Positions 12,008 to 24,804 of a stretch of 64,000 nucleotides of DNA are shown here, one piece after another. The first letter of the stretch is position 1. Every line of letters starts with the position of its first letter. The notes beneath the pieces are model-generated. The model did not search any database and was not told where the DNA came from. It saw nothing but the letters and a program-made list of their open reading frames with translations. The stretch comes from Helianthus annuus. Its lineage: Eukaryota; Streptophyta; Magnoliopsida; Asterales; Asteraceae. The position numbers and the translations under genes are program-made. The stretch spans positions 153,876,629-153,940,628 of the forward strand of contig NC_035446.2 in assembly GCF_002127325.2 (NCBI RefSeq), written 5' to 3'.

Positions 12008-13792
12008 GTGTGTAAAAGGTTTGGTGTCGAAATTTGGGTTTAGATAGGCTTTATGCTAAATGCGTCGTTTAATTACTAAAGTTTTCTTAATTGCGCTATT
12101 TAGCATAACTCCTATTCTAGACCTCGGATTGACATGAAATTTTAGGGACATATTTAGAATTCAGTAATTAAAGTTATTGTTCTTTCACATATTCAAGATT
12201 CTCGTTTTAAAGCCAAAAGGGCATTATGGTCAATTTTAAGCATATAACGAAAATGTGCAAACGAGTCGGACAAACAACGAACCAGCCACAGAGGGTTATA
12301 CCATCATGTAACCTGGTCCTAAGAGAGTCCTAAGGCATATCTAAATCATAACAAAACGGGTCAGAACTGAAGTCAAAGCAAAAGTCAAAGTTTTGCGACT
12401 TTCGGTTCCGAACCGGGTCAAAACAGTAAATGGTCGGATCAAACAAGCTTAGACCAGTTATTATACTTATTATCAAGTTATATGAGTGATAAAATAGGAC
12501 ATGCCATCTACATTGTTAATTATGCATTAAATCGAAAATTAGCATTCTGTTGACTTTTTCTAAGCAACTTTGACCCGACATTTGGACTAGTTAGAGTGGG
12601 AATCAGAGGGTGTCCTTTTAAGGGTTTAATGCCCACATAATTACCAACATATAACTACCTTTGATTCGACTAATCACTGGACCATTTGCGATTAATTGTT
12701 AAGTCAATCGTTAATTACGACGGATTGACTTTTAAGCAATAACTAAGCAAAAACTCAACTAAGAAGGGTTAAGCACACTTACTGAAGTCCTATGCACGAC
12801 CAGAGATGAGTAGTGAAGACACTTGAGCTCCAGAAATGATCAGAAGTGATGAAATGAGGTGTGGTTACAATGGTTGCACATAAGGCCTTTATATAGTAGT
12901 CTTAGATGCATTAGATCATGCCACACAACTCTACAAGTGTAACCAGATCATCAACAAGTGTCCCTGAGTGCTAGGGGTCGTTTAGGGGGCGCCCATGCTC
13001 TTGTAATAATGTCTAGAGTCGGTTAAAACACCAAACAGTGCTTCTGTCCACGTTTTCTACATCTGGGAGTCTGACGCGGCCCGCGTAAGACCCTTATAAG
13101 GTTTACGCGGCCCGCCTGGATCACTCTGGCAGATTTCAAATAATTCACATGTTGAAGCGGCCCGCGTAAGCCTTACGGCAACTCTTACACGGCCCGCCTG
13201 AGGCCTGCTGTAAGATTTTTCAAATCTTTTTATATAATTGCAGTTGGCCTTAGGCGTTTTGAAGGGGTAACTTTGCATTTTTATTTACATATAAGGGCCT
13301 CGTGACTTTTACCCACTTTTTTAAGCCCTCGGTTAGTTTACAACTACTCGAAAAGTCCTAACTTTCAATGTTGACGCTTTTAATCCCTCGCGTACGAATC
13401 CGATCATAACTTTCTCATTCTATAACGGAACTTGATGAAATTTATATCGTGCATTCTAGTGAGCATATTTTACCGTTACAAAGCCTCGGGTTTGTTAAAG
13501 GGTCACTCAGAGGTATAACTTAAACATGTTGACACATTTAACCCCTGTAGTTTATAATCTATCACTTTCTTCCACATTTCGTTCCGTATGATCCATGATT
13601 CATTCGTTTGAAGGTACGAGCATCATGTAGGGTTACTGTAAAGCACATTTATCCCTTATTGACATTTTGAACCCTTGAATTCACATACTTTCTATTTTTG
13701 TCAACTTTAGTCCCTCTATAGTAATTATTGCCACGTGCAAACTTATGACACGTGTCAACACATTATAGGTCGCAAATTTTCGAGGTGTTACA
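12008..13792 (-). mobile_element. LTR fragment F, same family as 31125-34543
   Basis: Ends TTCGAGGTGTTACA at 13792 and can be aligned by eye to the right-hand half of the solo LTR 31125-34543; both contain AAAAGGTTTGGTGTCGAAAT. Homology stops abruptly near 12008, so about 1.6 kb of the LTR is missing. It carries four GC-rich units of the type ACGCGGCCCGCGT at 13074, 13105, 13155 and 13187. Confidence 0.8.
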
Positions 13793-14037
13793 ATGTGCAT
13801 TTTGAGTAATGAGTTGCACTGCGACACATCACGGCTATCAAGAAGGGTAGAATTGGTCCTCACTCGACATCTTCGTGGTTGTCAGCAAGTACAATGTGAT
13901 GTGATAGCGATAAAATATGCGAAAACATTGCGATATAGTGATATATGCGATATAGGTACATTATGATCCGAATCTCTGGTGCTAGGCGTAACGAGTATAA
14001 CGAGTAGTAACAACACACGAACGTGCGGGTTGTTACA
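13793..14037 (-). mobile_element. Remnant of another LTR (ends TGTTACA)
   Basis: On the minus strand it begins TGTAACAACCCGCACGTTCG at 14037, an LTR-like start of a third family. It runs only to the junction with fragment F at 13792. Too short to classify further. Confidence 0.45.
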
Positions 14038-15588
14038 GTACGTCTCGCAGGTTAGTGAAGATGAGTATAATGTGTAGGTTCTTAAAGTGGCGGGTTGTGA
14101 AGTGAAGGAGGTTCAATGACTGGTTGTGATGTGCAAGTTCTTAAAGTGGCAGGTGAGGGGGGTTATGTCTGTTCACCGAACAGATGGTGGTTCGATGACG
14201 GAGTATGAGTTTTTCCCAGGGAAATGTGGCGGAGTTGAGGAGCAGAAAGAGTTGATGAGTTTAGGATGATTAACAGTGGTGTGGTGTGATAGTGGTGGTT
14301 CGGTGCGGGAACGATAGGGTTGCACGGTAGTGAGGGATCATTTGTGACAGCTATAACTGGTGGAGACGAATGAAGCCTGACTGTGTCTTCACTAGATTTG
14401 TCTCTTAAGCTTTCTTATTAATCAGTTGTTAGTGAGCAAGATGTTGTGTTTCATCATTTGTGTGTATCAAACTTAACCGCCACAACTGCTTTTGCCTAAT
14501 TAGTTTTCAATATTAATATTAGTATTGATATTAATTACTTGTTTTAAGTTATAGCAATATCTTGTTATCTACATGAGTTGTGAAATTTGATGACCAATCT
14601 ACAGGTGCTTCATACAAAAACCATGTGATATTGTGACATGATTCATGTCATCGATATAATACGATAGTGGCATGTATAAGATGTGGATAAATTTAAAGGA
14701 TGAATGCTAATGAAATGGTAGAAATAATAGGGTGGACTTGAATTCAAGGAATCAATTGCCAGTTATTGGCCGCCTATGTGTCTTTCTTACAAGTTTAAAA
14801 ATGGCATTTTAGGTTTAATTTTAATTGAAAAGGGGATATAATCGATTTTGATAAAAATAAAAAAACAAGTTTGTATGATTTGTTTGACACTGATGTAGAG
14901 ATGAGGATGATGGAGATATTGATGTTGCAGAGGATGTTGGATAGAGAAGAAGATGATATACATGGTTGACGTTGAAGATGGCCCCCACAAGAAAAAGGAA
15001 ATAATGAGAGATGGACAACATATCCATGGTTTTATGTGAATGATTTGAGCTGAAATCTTGAAGATGAAAAAACAAACAGTTTTCTTGCAGACTGCAGAGG
15101 TTTGGTCCACCTCTTCTCGTGCAGACGTTTGTAGATGTGGTCCGCAGACTACAGACCTTTTGCATCTAAAAAAACAAACACCACTTTACTGATTGATTTC
15201 AATTTTTTTGAACGACACCTTTGGAGAAAACCAAATAAATCTGAGAAAAACCCCCTTGTGAGAATCGAACATATGACCTAATGGTCCTTAAGCCCTATGA
15301 TACCTCTAAAATGTCAATAGGCTATAATGCCATGGGCGATTGATTTGATTTAACTTTAATGTGATGGTCCTAAACAATGTCATTGTGACTTTTGTGGCGT
15401 TTATTGATCATTATAATGGTGTTTGAATTTGTATATTTAAATAATGTAATGCATGTTTATAAAGAGAGACACGTGATCAAATTTTAAATCAAAAATATCC
15501 TTGTGCATCGGGACACTTCAATGTTTATCTGGTTTTAAAGAAGTAAAATACGATATCAATGCATCGAGAATGATACGAGATTTACTAA
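14038..15588. other. Intergenic, nothing identified
   Basis: Starts with a G-rich stretch (14040-14400) and becomes AT-rich. Short open frames exist around 14787-15165 but have no recognisable domain, and their composition suggests chance. No gene is supported. Confidence 0.4.
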
Positions 15589-16648
15589 TCTAATAAAGCA
15601 TTTCATTAAAAAAACCATGTGACATTTTTCTAAAACATTAAATTTATGAAAATATTATGTGAGAATTTTTCATGCTACTTCAATCATAATAAATAATAAG
15701 TAAATTAATATAAGGATCATTATCCACCTTAATAAATAATTCTAAATAAACTTTCTTTCTCAAAAGAAATTGATATACCATGATGCACGAATTAATAAAT
15801 TATGCTATACGATATAGTAATAAAAGTATAAAAATTACTTTATCTCTTAAATCTACCGATTTTACATATTAGAAGTTAGAATTATCCTCGCCTCTATGAC
15901 ATATGATAAAGGGTCATTATATTTTTTTAACATCTCTGCATTTGATATGAATATCCTTTAAAATCAAAAGTCTTTTAATAGTTTTATTGTTATCTATAAC
16001 AGAACTATTATTATTAGTATTAATATCTCCAATTTAATTATTTATGCATTATTATAATGACTTTATTCGTTAAAATAACACCTCATGATTAAGATTAACC
16101 ACGCATACTTCTAAAATTAAATGATTTAAAGTATTAATTATTGATAAAGATGGTAAAGTTACAAATAAAATATCAAATTTAATTTAACTATTAATATAGG
16201 ATTCCAATTATTGTCAGGTGAGCTCCTTTAACCTTACAATTTAGACTTGCATTTTATTTTATAATATTTTTTAATCGTTATCCTTACTAATAAATAAATT
16301 TAATTTAAATATGTTAATAACCAAATTAGGATGCACTATTTAATTAATTTTTATTAGATAAATACAATGTATTTATTAAATATTATTGTAAAATAAAAAA
16401 TACAATAACTATATCTTTTTTACTAAACCATCTTTATATTAATACTAATCGAGAAAACTCAATAATTATACTACAATATTATTACGCTTTTTTAACTATG
16501 TGATAAGGATTATATAGAAGTATTATTTACATTTTTTTTATTTTACGTGTGTAATACATGGGTTTGTAACACTTATAAATTAGAATATTATTCAATCTAA
16601 GTTTTTTTTTCATATTTAGTCTGTGTAATACACAGGTTTATAAGCTAG
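15589..16648 (+). mobile_element. Non-autonomous Helitron
   Basis: The putative 5' terminus TCTAATAAAG follows an A at 15588. The 3' end has a short hairpin (CTGTGTAATACACAG, 16621-16635) followed 9 nt later by CTAG at 16645-16648 and then T. This matches the Helitron pattern of TC start, subterminal hairpin, CTRR end and insertion between A and T. The interior is very AT-rich with no Rep/helicase frame. The 3' end is better supported than the 5' end. Confidence 0.65.
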
Positions 16649-18278
16649 TTTGGCTATAAAACCATGTCATATATCTGGTCTTATACTCATCATTTCAACA
16701 AATACTCTATGCCTTACCCATCATTTAATCAGATGCACTCTACGTCTTACCCATCAAATTCAAGGTACCATGTATACCATTTTATAGTCTTATACGGTTA
16801 AAACTTACGCGTTAAAATGCCCATTACCTAAAAACAGATCTTGGACTCATCTCAAAACGAACTTGAAGTATCAAATACTCAACTAATGATGTGAGGTCAT
16901 GTTTTAAAGTGTTTAATTATGAGGTTTTACATGATTATGTGTATGAAAACGGGTTACTTTGAGTTGGTTTTGATTTGCATGTACTCGGAGCATAACGAAT
17001 GGCTTTTGGAGCTTGACGGAAGGTTTTCGGGAAGCATTATGGAGTATTTGAAGCATACACACAAGTTGGAAGGCCAAAATATGAAAAACGGGAAGTTCGG
17101 TAGCAATCGGCACCACTAGGTGCTGATTTCAGTGCACCACAGAAGAAAACTACAAGTTGGCGCACTGGGTGTTGTTTTTGGCGCACTAGGCGCTGAACCC
17201 AGATCTGACTTGTGAATTTCTTGTTTTTCCACCATATTTAAGCACAAACATTCCCCAAACGAAATTATCATTAACCCTAGCCGTTTCCACTTCCCAATAA
17301 CGAATTTTGGAGTTCTCAACCTCAATCCAATCATCAATCATGCAATTTCTCATCAAGATTGAAGATCAAATCAAGAACATGAGCGGCTAAACCACCCGTG
17401 ATCATCTCCGGGACTAGGGTTTGTGTTAGGAACCGGGTTGATTTAGTTTTACAAACTTTTGGATTGAGATTTGACTAATCATTGGGTTAGTTTATCTTTA
17501 TTTCTTATTTGTTTTTGATTAAACATTGTTGGATTATCATTTGCATACTTGTTCATCAGTTATTTGGTTTTGTCATCAACAACTGGGATTAAATTCTAAG
17601 TTGTCATTGTCTTCAACCTTTAACCATTGAACTTGTTCATGTTTATGAAATCTAGGATTGGTAATTATCTAGGTTACTATTCAGTTGCATCAATCTTTCG
17701 GTTTCGATCGTGGATCATTGCAATCAAATATATTGTCCGTTAATTATTTATCAAAACAAGTTTTCAAATCATGTCTATGTGATTTCCAACTGGTCGTAAC
17801 TAAGTAAACCGATTTTCTGCATAACCTGAAAACCCCGAGATTGGTCGCTCTTCTCACAATTGTTTACAAATCTAATTTATTTTGTTTTCACAATCATTCT
17901 AAAAACTGCAAAAAACAATTAGTTTAGACGTAGATGGTAATTAAAGCAACAAACTTTCATACTTTCCACTGATTCCCCGTGGATTCGACACCCTACTTGC
18001 CCTTTACTAGTAAAAGGTGAATATAACACTTTTAACTTTATTTTTGACTGACCTTACGACATCAATCAACTAACTTCTAGCAATTCTAAAAGGGTTATTA
18101 ATTTCAAGTTTCCAACCTATTCAAATACTCTTTATCATATTTTTAAAATTACATAATATTTTAACATATTTGATTTGACGCGTCCATGTAATCACAGGTA
18201 TCATTTGATACCACATCGATCACAAACCTATAAAATTCTCTTAAACTAATCTCATATTCGATCACATATCCAAATACT
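16649..18278. other. Intergenic, nothing identified
   Basis: No coding frame with a recognisable domain. Around 17110-17200 there is a short internal repetition of GGCGCACTGGGTG/GGCGCACTAGGCG-like words. The stretch near 17970-18010 (GATTCGACACCCTAC) resembles sequence often seen around plant LTR elements, but no termini can be drawn. Confidence 0.4.
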
Positions 18279-19004
18279 TAGGGCTGCAAGCGAATCGAAT
18301 GAGCATGAAAAATTGTTATAAAAAACTATGTGTTTACGAACTGTTCATGAACACTTACCGGACGATATTTTATGTTTGTGTTTGTTTGTTAAGGAAATGA
18401 ACTTGTTCATGCTTGTTTGTTAATTTTAAGCAACGAACAAAAAACGAACGTTGATGAACACCAATGAGCACAAACTAATGTTCATGGACACTAATGTTCA
18501 ACCCCAAGGGGGCAGGGTTTTGTCTTTAGTAGATTAGGGTTTGCAATTCAGAAAGGGGTGACGGCACAACTTGTTGACCGTCTACTTTCTGTTGTGATGT
18601 AACTTGGCAAGTATGAAAGCTAATGATGATAGTTAAATTAATCATATTTTAAAGAAAACCTTTTAGAAAAACAAAAAATGGAAATAAACGAACACAAGAC
18701 GTTCATGAACAGAATATGATACACTGACACTTATTAAATATTTTCTTGATGGAATTTTGAAGTATTTCAATAAACTATAAAAACTAAAAACTCCAATGAG
18801 CTATTAAATACAAACGAATACGTTACTGAATGTTAACGAACATAAATGAACGAGCGCGACATTTGTTCATGTTTGTTCATTTAACTAAATAAACAAAATT
18901 TCTTGTTTGTGTGCATTTGTTTAACAAAGGAACGAACACTAACGAACTTCCCACTGAACATTTTACTAATTCTTCACCGAACGTTTGATTCGTTTACAAC
19001 CCTA
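18279..19004. mobile_element. hAT-type element (old)
   Basis: Left end TAGGGCTGCAAGCGAATCGAATG and right end GATTCGTTTACAACCCTA form imperfect terminal inverted repeats. The flanking 8-mers CAAATACT (18271-18278) and AAAATACC (19005-19012) match at 6 of 8 positions, as expected for an aged 8-bp duplication. The interior is rich in GTTCATGAAC-like words and non-coding. The TIR family matches that of 20741-21302. Confidence 0.7.
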
Positions 19005-20121
19005 AAAATACCGGGTTTTTTTTTTCACCCATACCTTAAAAGGCTTAAAGTACTTTCCCCAAAATACCCCTCTTCATTCGTCTTATTATCAAGAAGCTAC
19101 CCGTTCGCCAATCTCTTATTCTCTTAACCAAATCATTCATTTGTTATTATTATTCTTCTTCTTCACCGTCATCATCGCCGGTCTACGACGGCACCGATTA
19201 CAAAGGGGTTTTCTTCTTTTGCCGTTAGGTATCAAACCCCCACTCTGGTTACATGTATCTTTATCAATTTCTTATTATATGTGTTCTTCTAATGCACCTA
19301 ACTTGTGATTGTAACCCTAGATCTGCCATCTGTTGTATTTTGTGTAATATTTTTACATAAAAACGCTCGATTGATTTCTTTTGGGATCAAAGTTTGTGAA
19401 TTGATGATTCGGAGATCAAGTTGAATTAATTACAGTAAGTTGGATGATATTTGATATTATTTAAATACGAAGGATCGGATTATTGTTTTTGAGATCTTTG
19501 GAGTTGAAACTCTTGTGAAACTTTATGTAGAAAGGTCCCTTTAGTTTATCATTGTTGTTTAATTTGAGTTAAGGGATGTTCTTATGTAGCTTTATTCACC
19601 TCTGTCGAGTTTTATCACAAAGCGTTATCACTTGCAACTTCGGTCACATTAAAGATTCATACATGGTGTAATTAATGGGATGGTTTATGAAACTTGTTTT
19701 GCATTCGTTTTGAGTATGTTTGTGTAATGTTTATTGTTGGATGATGTAGTTAGCTCTATTTTCTATGTTTTTAAAAGCTGTATTCGAGGCAGAAGGGTCT
19801 TGAAGGTATTATGCATTCAAGCTTTTAGTTACCTATTCATGTACATGTTTTCGGTACGTCAAGTCTAAGTAAGGGATATTTTGATAAGTAAAGATTTTAT
19901 GAAAAAAAATTAGCTTGTTTGTGGTCTTCATGTTGTAACCTTTGCTTTCTTTTGGAATTAGTTATAATAAATTATAATCATCATGTTGATTTGAGATTTT
20001 CAAGTCTTCTTCTGTCACCATTGGAAGTTTATCATCTCTTTAATAAAGTTTTTGTCAAATGGTATTTTATATGCTCTTATTTTATTTTATTTTTTTTTAA
20101 TTCTGGAATTACTTCTTTTAG
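19005..20121. other. Upstream region of the WDR26-like pseudogene
   Basis: May hold the former promoter, 5' UTR and first exon of the gene to the right. A CT-rich block occurs at about 19135-19235. I cannot find a convincing N-terminal coding exon. The rest is T-rich non-coding sequence. Confidence 0.4.
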
Positions 20122-20740
20122 GGACTTATTTGTGAATATATATGGGCTGAATTCGTTAGAATCATAGCCGAAACATTATATTCTCTCGGATACAGTAAAA
20201 CCGGAGCGTGTCTTGAAGAAGAATCTTGAATACCTTTTCACTCGCCAGCTGTCGGTATTTTCATCCAACAAATTCTTGACGGAAATTGGGATGCAAGTCT
20301 AACTTCGTTACGCAAAATTGGTATAACGGATGAATCTATAGTTAAATCAGCGTCTTTTATAATATTACAACAGAAATTCTTTCAACTTTTGGATCATGAA
20401 AAGTAAATGGAGGACTGAGATATCGCCTCTTTCGATTAACAGTAACCGAGTTCGTGAGCTTTCTTTGTTCATATTGTCTCCTAAATTCAGGATCACGGGA
20501 GTTTCTGGTCAACAAACCGAAGGCTCGTTCAGTCAGAGATACTTGAAGAATTGCAAAATTTGTTGCCTCCAACGGTGATGATACCACAGTTAGTCGAACA
20601 AGCTCTTGACTTGCAACGAGAAGCTTGTGTGTTTCACAATTCTGATGTTGGAGAAACATCGTTGTTCACTAATCATCATTGTGGAAGAGACCAGATTCCT
20701 TCACAAACAATTCAGGTTAGGGCTATCTTTGTGTTACATT

Positions 20741-21302
20741 TAGGCCTGTAAATGAATCGGACGTTCATGAACTGTTCGTGAACTTGTTTGGCGGAAAGTT
20801 CGTTTATGTACGTGAACATTTGTTCATTTAATTAAATGAACAAACATGAACACATGTTTTGTTCATTCATTTATGTACGTGAACGTTCGTTTCTGTTTGT
20901 TCATTTATGTTCGTTCGTTCGTTATAAATATTAAACATGAAAGGAACTTTCTATCTACTTATATAAATATAACTAATTGGCAATTGGGCTTTCTAGTAAT
21001 AAAAAGGGGGTTTTCAATGAAGTTTATTGTAATTAATCACTGATTTAAAAAAATTGCTTTATGTTTAGTAAATTATGTTTCTTCAATTATGTTCATTTGT
21101 GTTGTTTATTGTTTGCTAAGTTATTCATTTAAGTTTGTTTCTTTATGTTCGTTTACGTTCGTGAACTGTTTGTTTAGATTTTAAACGAACACGAACATGC
21201 TCAAAAAAATGTGTTCGACTATATGTTCGTGTTGGGATAAAGTTAAATGAACAAACATGAACACACCCCTGTTCGTGTTCGTTCGGTTCATTTGCAGGCC
21301 TA
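20741..21302. mobile_element. hAT-type MITE inside a pseudogene intron
   Basis: Terminal inverted repeats TAGGCCTGTAAATGAATCGG and CCGAACG...GGCCTA-type (right end CGGTTCATTTGCAGGCCTA) are flanked by perfect 8-bp duplications GTTACATT (20733-20740 and 21303-21310). The interior has many GTTCRTGAAC words and no transposase frame. It lies in the intron between 20715 and 21371 of the WDR26-like gene. Confidence 0.9.
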
Positions 21303-22079
21303 GTTACATTGCACAATAATATGCTTTTGTATGTTATGAGGAATGATTTATTTTAATTACGTATGTTACAGATAACCAGGATGAAGTCTGGTACTTGCAG
21401 TTTTCTCAAAACGGGAAATACTTAGCGTCTTCATCAAGTGATAATTCCGCAATTATTTGGGAGGTTGGTTTGGATGGTAAAGTATCCCTAAAACAAAAAC
21501 CCGTTTCTAGCATCGCGTGGAGCCCAGAAGATGATCAGATCTTGACTTGTGGCATAGAGGAAGTCGTTAGGCGTTGGGATGTTAATGTCTTCGTGTTTAC
21601 GAAAAAGGCCTTCTCGGTTTAGTCTCGTGTAGTTGGTCTCCGGATGGTAAATGTGTGTTCTCGGGGTTAACCGATAAAAGCTTAATAATGTGGGATATGG
21701 ATGGAAAAGAGATGGAATGTTTAAAGGGTCAGAAAACGATTAGGATCTCTGATTTGCAAATAACGAGTGACGGGAAATTTATAATTTCAATGTGTAAGGA
21801 AACCAGTTGGATATTGTTGACTGATAGAGAATCAAGAAGTGAAAGATGCATAGAAGAAGAGCAGATGATAGTTTCGTTGAGGGACAATAAGTACTTGGTT
21901 GGTTAGTCTCGTGAACGAAGAGTTGCATCTTTGGAGTATCGAGAACCATATCCAACTGGTTACAAAGTACAAGGGGCATAAACGGTCTCGGTTTATTGTT
22001 AGGGCTTGCTTTGGTGGACTTGAGCAAGCATTCATTGCTAGTGGAAGTGAAGATTCTCAGTCAGGTATATTTTGTCTTA

Positions 22080-22233
22080 GAGTAAAATGCCATTTTCGTC
22101 CCTGAGGTTTGCGACTTTCGTCAAGGTTTGTTTTTCCGCATCTGGATCCAAAAGTTTTGAAATCGGAAAAACAGACCTTTGGACGAAAGTCGCAAACTGG
22201 CCAAACCTCAAGGACGAAAATGGGTAATTACTC
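22080..22233. mobile_element. Short MULE-type MITE in intron
   Basis: Left end GAGTAAAATGCCATTTTCGT and right end ACGAAAATGGGTAATTACTC are inverted repeats of the same family as 29553-29971. The flanks TGTCTTA and TGTATTA are similar, but a clean 9-bp duplication is not seen. It lies in the intron between GSEDSQ and the last WD40 blade. Confidence 0.7.
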
Positions 22234-22625
22234 TGTATTATTAAAAAGTTATCTTTTGATTTCGGTATCAACTAAAGATATTTTTGAAACAGTTGGGAAA
22301 CTTTTTGGATTTGTTTGTTGGAATTGATCATCATCAAAATATTGCGATTTCAAGTCACTTTGATCAATACAATTCGAAAGAATTTTACTATCAAGAAATC
22401 ATTTGCAGAACACACAGTGATGTACGATTGTTGAAACGTGGTTGTAGGTTTATCTATGGCATAGGGGATCAGGATAGCTGATTGAGAGACTAGAGGGTCA
22501 TTCCGGGGCGGTTAATTGTACTAGCTGGAATCCAGTGAACCCACATATGTTGGCATCCGCAAGTGATGATCGTTCCATACGCATTTGGGGCTTAAAGCAA
22601 TTGCATTCAAAGCAAAAAGGTAAAG

Positions 22626-23350
22626 AAAAGTCTACATCCAACAATGGTATTCACTATTGTAAATACATGAACTTGCTTACTCATTACAGGATATTTGCAA
22701 CTGTAATTTGAATCTGAATTGAACCACTTCTATCATCATTATAATAAACCTTCTTTACTGGTTTATGTGTGCCAATGGCTACTTTTTTTTTTTTTTAGAA
22801 ATATGGCTCTGGCAACCATTTTTGTCTAGAGGTTGGATGGCTGTTTGTGGTTGGTATTAAACAGAAATCATCTTAGAAGGTGTCTTGATTTAAAAAAAAA
22901 ATGAACATGTTAATAAGAAATAAAATGATGTTTTTGTCTACTAGTTTTATAACATTTGGTAATCAGGTGCCAATTATATAGATGATGCTTGAACACAATG
23001 ATACATTAATACAGTAAAATGTAAAAAGAGAACAAATTACAAAGAAAAGTGTATAACATCTTTTATAGATTATATGACTGTAATTTTAAACAAAACAAAA
23101 TAAAGTCTTCATAGGTTTAAAAAAGTATAATAGTGAATGATGAGTGTGTTTATGTAGGTCTATCAAATATGTGGTTTCTTAAATTAGAAATTAACTTTAA
23201 AATGAAATAACCAAAACAAAATAAAGTCTCCATAGGTTTAGAAAAGTATAATGGTGTCTATTAAATAAATTCTTTTTATGTAATTTATTTATTCTTAATG
23301 GATCTAAAATTAGAAATCAACCCTTAAAATGAAATAAATCTATATCTATA
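22626..23350. other. 3' flank of pseudogene, AT-rich
   Basis: Non-coding AT-rich sequence. A short phrase (AATAAAGTCTYCATAGGTTTA) recurs at about 23099 and 23219 and suggests a small local duplication. Nothing else is supported. Confidence 0.4.
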
Positions 23351-23785
23351 TCTATACTATATAATAAAAGAAACCACTTTTGGGATATTTGTCATCATAT
23401 TAGCCCATCTTCTTATAGATAATTATTATTTTAGTTTAATCTTTTATAGATAATTATTATTTTAGTTTAATATCTTATATTATAGATATCTATTCTACTA
23501 AATATAATTAGTTTAATATATTATGGATTTTCTGGTATACCAAAAACTATCTTTAAATGATATTCGTTTATTTCATTGGACACCATATCTCCGCTATTAT
23601 TCACTTTGCTGCGAAAGTTAAAAAAAAAAATCAATATTTTATGAACTAAGAGGCTAACCAAACGCTTTGGATTTTCAACATTCAATAATTTTTATTATTT
23701 GTACTATTTTACAACAAGCCACACACCTATAGCCGGCTATGGTGTGCGGGGAGAACTTTCACATAAGGCCCGTGATTTCGAGTGA

Positions 23786-23825
<40 letters not shown>

Positions 23826-23831
<6 letters not shown>

Positions 23832-24211
23832 AGGATAGTGTAAAAAGGGCCTAAAGTGTGAGAAGTGTAAGAAGTGTATTATAACACTATATATAATACT
23901 ATATAACACCATATAAACACCGTATAACAATATATAACACCATATAATACCATATAACACTATGTAACACTATATATCATTATATAACAAATATAACACT
24001 ATAGGTTGTCTGATAACATGTCTATGATAGATGTATAGTGTTATATTTGTTATATAATGATATATAGTGTTACATAGTGTTATATAGTATTATATGTTGT
24101 TACATATTGTTATACGGTGTTTATATGGTGTTATATAGTATTATATATAGTGTTATAATACACTTCTTACACTTCTCACACTTTGAGCACTTTTTACAGG
24201 ATCCTCTACCT
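23826..24211. mobile_element. Palindromic MITE set in (TA)n
   Basis: The two halves (AGGGTAAGGATAGTGTAAAA... and ...TTTTTACAGGATCCTCTACCT) are inverted repeats that cover nearly the whole element, rich in TATAACACTATATA words. (TA)n tracts flank it on both sides (about 23790-23825 and 24212-24230). This resembles small palindromic MITEs that target TA microsatellites. Confidence 0.75.
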
Positions 24212-24323
24212 ATATATATATATATATATTTAAATTCGACATATATATGTTATTTTAAAAAAAATTGTAAACACATACCAATTTCAACAAAAACCAAACT
24301 TTGTATTAATATATTAAATATTT

Positions 24324-24800
24324 TTATTTTCACTATACAAAATGACATTTACTCGATCCATGTAATACATGAGGTTTTTTAAGATATAACTTTTTATTAT
24401 TTGATAAATAAAATTAGATTTATTGAATTCGTACAATACAAGGGGTTTTTTAAGGATATATTTTTTTATTATTTAGTACAGAAAATTACACTTATTCAAA
24501 CCGTGTAATGCGCTTATTTATAAAGATGTATATTTTTTATTATTTGGTAAACAATATTACATTTATTCAACCCGTGTAATACACGTGGTTTTAAAGATAT
24601 AACTTTTTTATTTGGTGTATAAAACTACATTTATTCAACCCGTACAATATGGTTCTTATAGATACATCTTTTTATTATTTAATATATAAAATTATATTTA
24701 TTCAACCCATGCAATAAATGAGGTTTTTAAAGATATATTGTTTTATTATTTAGTATATAAAATTTATTTATTCAACCCGTGTAATAAACGGGGTTATAAC
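24324..24800 (+). repeat. Tandem array (~75 bp unit) of Helitron 3'-end repeats
   Basis: About six to seven degenerate units, consensus TTATTCAACCCGTGTAATAC plus ACGNGGTTTTTAAAGATATA plus a T-rich spacer. Each unit holds a copy of the CCCGTGTAATACACGGG-type hairpin that marks the Helitron 3' terminus. The last unit ends in CTAG, the element end. Confidence 0.75.
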
Positions 24801-24804
24801 CTAG

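Larger units (their letters stand above)
20122..22625 (+). pseudogene. WDR26-like (LisH/CTLH/WD40) pseudogene
   Basis: Coding pieces appear in the order of a WDR26/GID7-type protein, a subunit of CTLH E3 ligase complexes. LisH is at about 20137-20218 (EFVRIIAE.LYSLGYSKTG) and CTLH at 20224-20405. A linker ends at the exon border 20715 (CAG/GTTAGG). WD40 blades run from the acceptor at 21371 (DEVWYLQFSQNGKYLASSSS; RRWDV; MWDMDG; LWSIE; GSEDSQ). The last blade is 22449-22600 ([13 protein letters not shown] ... RIWGL). It is inactive: TGA after LEEES, TAA after LLDHEK, frameshifts near 20560, 21605 and 21905, and a TAG before LIERLEGH. Splice sites look preserved. The introns carry a hAT (20741-21302) and a MULE MITE (22080-22233). 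WDR26 identity is by recognition of the domain order, not by search. Confidence 0.85.
23351..24804 (+). mobile_element. Helitron with tandem-repeated 3' region
   Basis: The 5' end TCTATACTATATAATAAAAG follows A at 23350. The 3' end has the hairpin CCCGTGTAATAAACGGGG followed by TTATAACCTAG at 24804 and then T. These are Helitron-type ends (TC...CTAG, insertion at A/T). It is non-autonomous, with no Rep/helicase coding. A palindromic element (23826-24211) with (TA)n borders is nested inside. The last 0.5 kb is an array of about 75-bp repeats that each contain the terminal hairpin. Confidence 0.75.

Noticed and set aside
14787..15165. Overlapping minus-strand frames of 107 and 114 residues
   Set aside because: No domain, low-complexity His/Ser and Ile/Phe composition, no supporting context.
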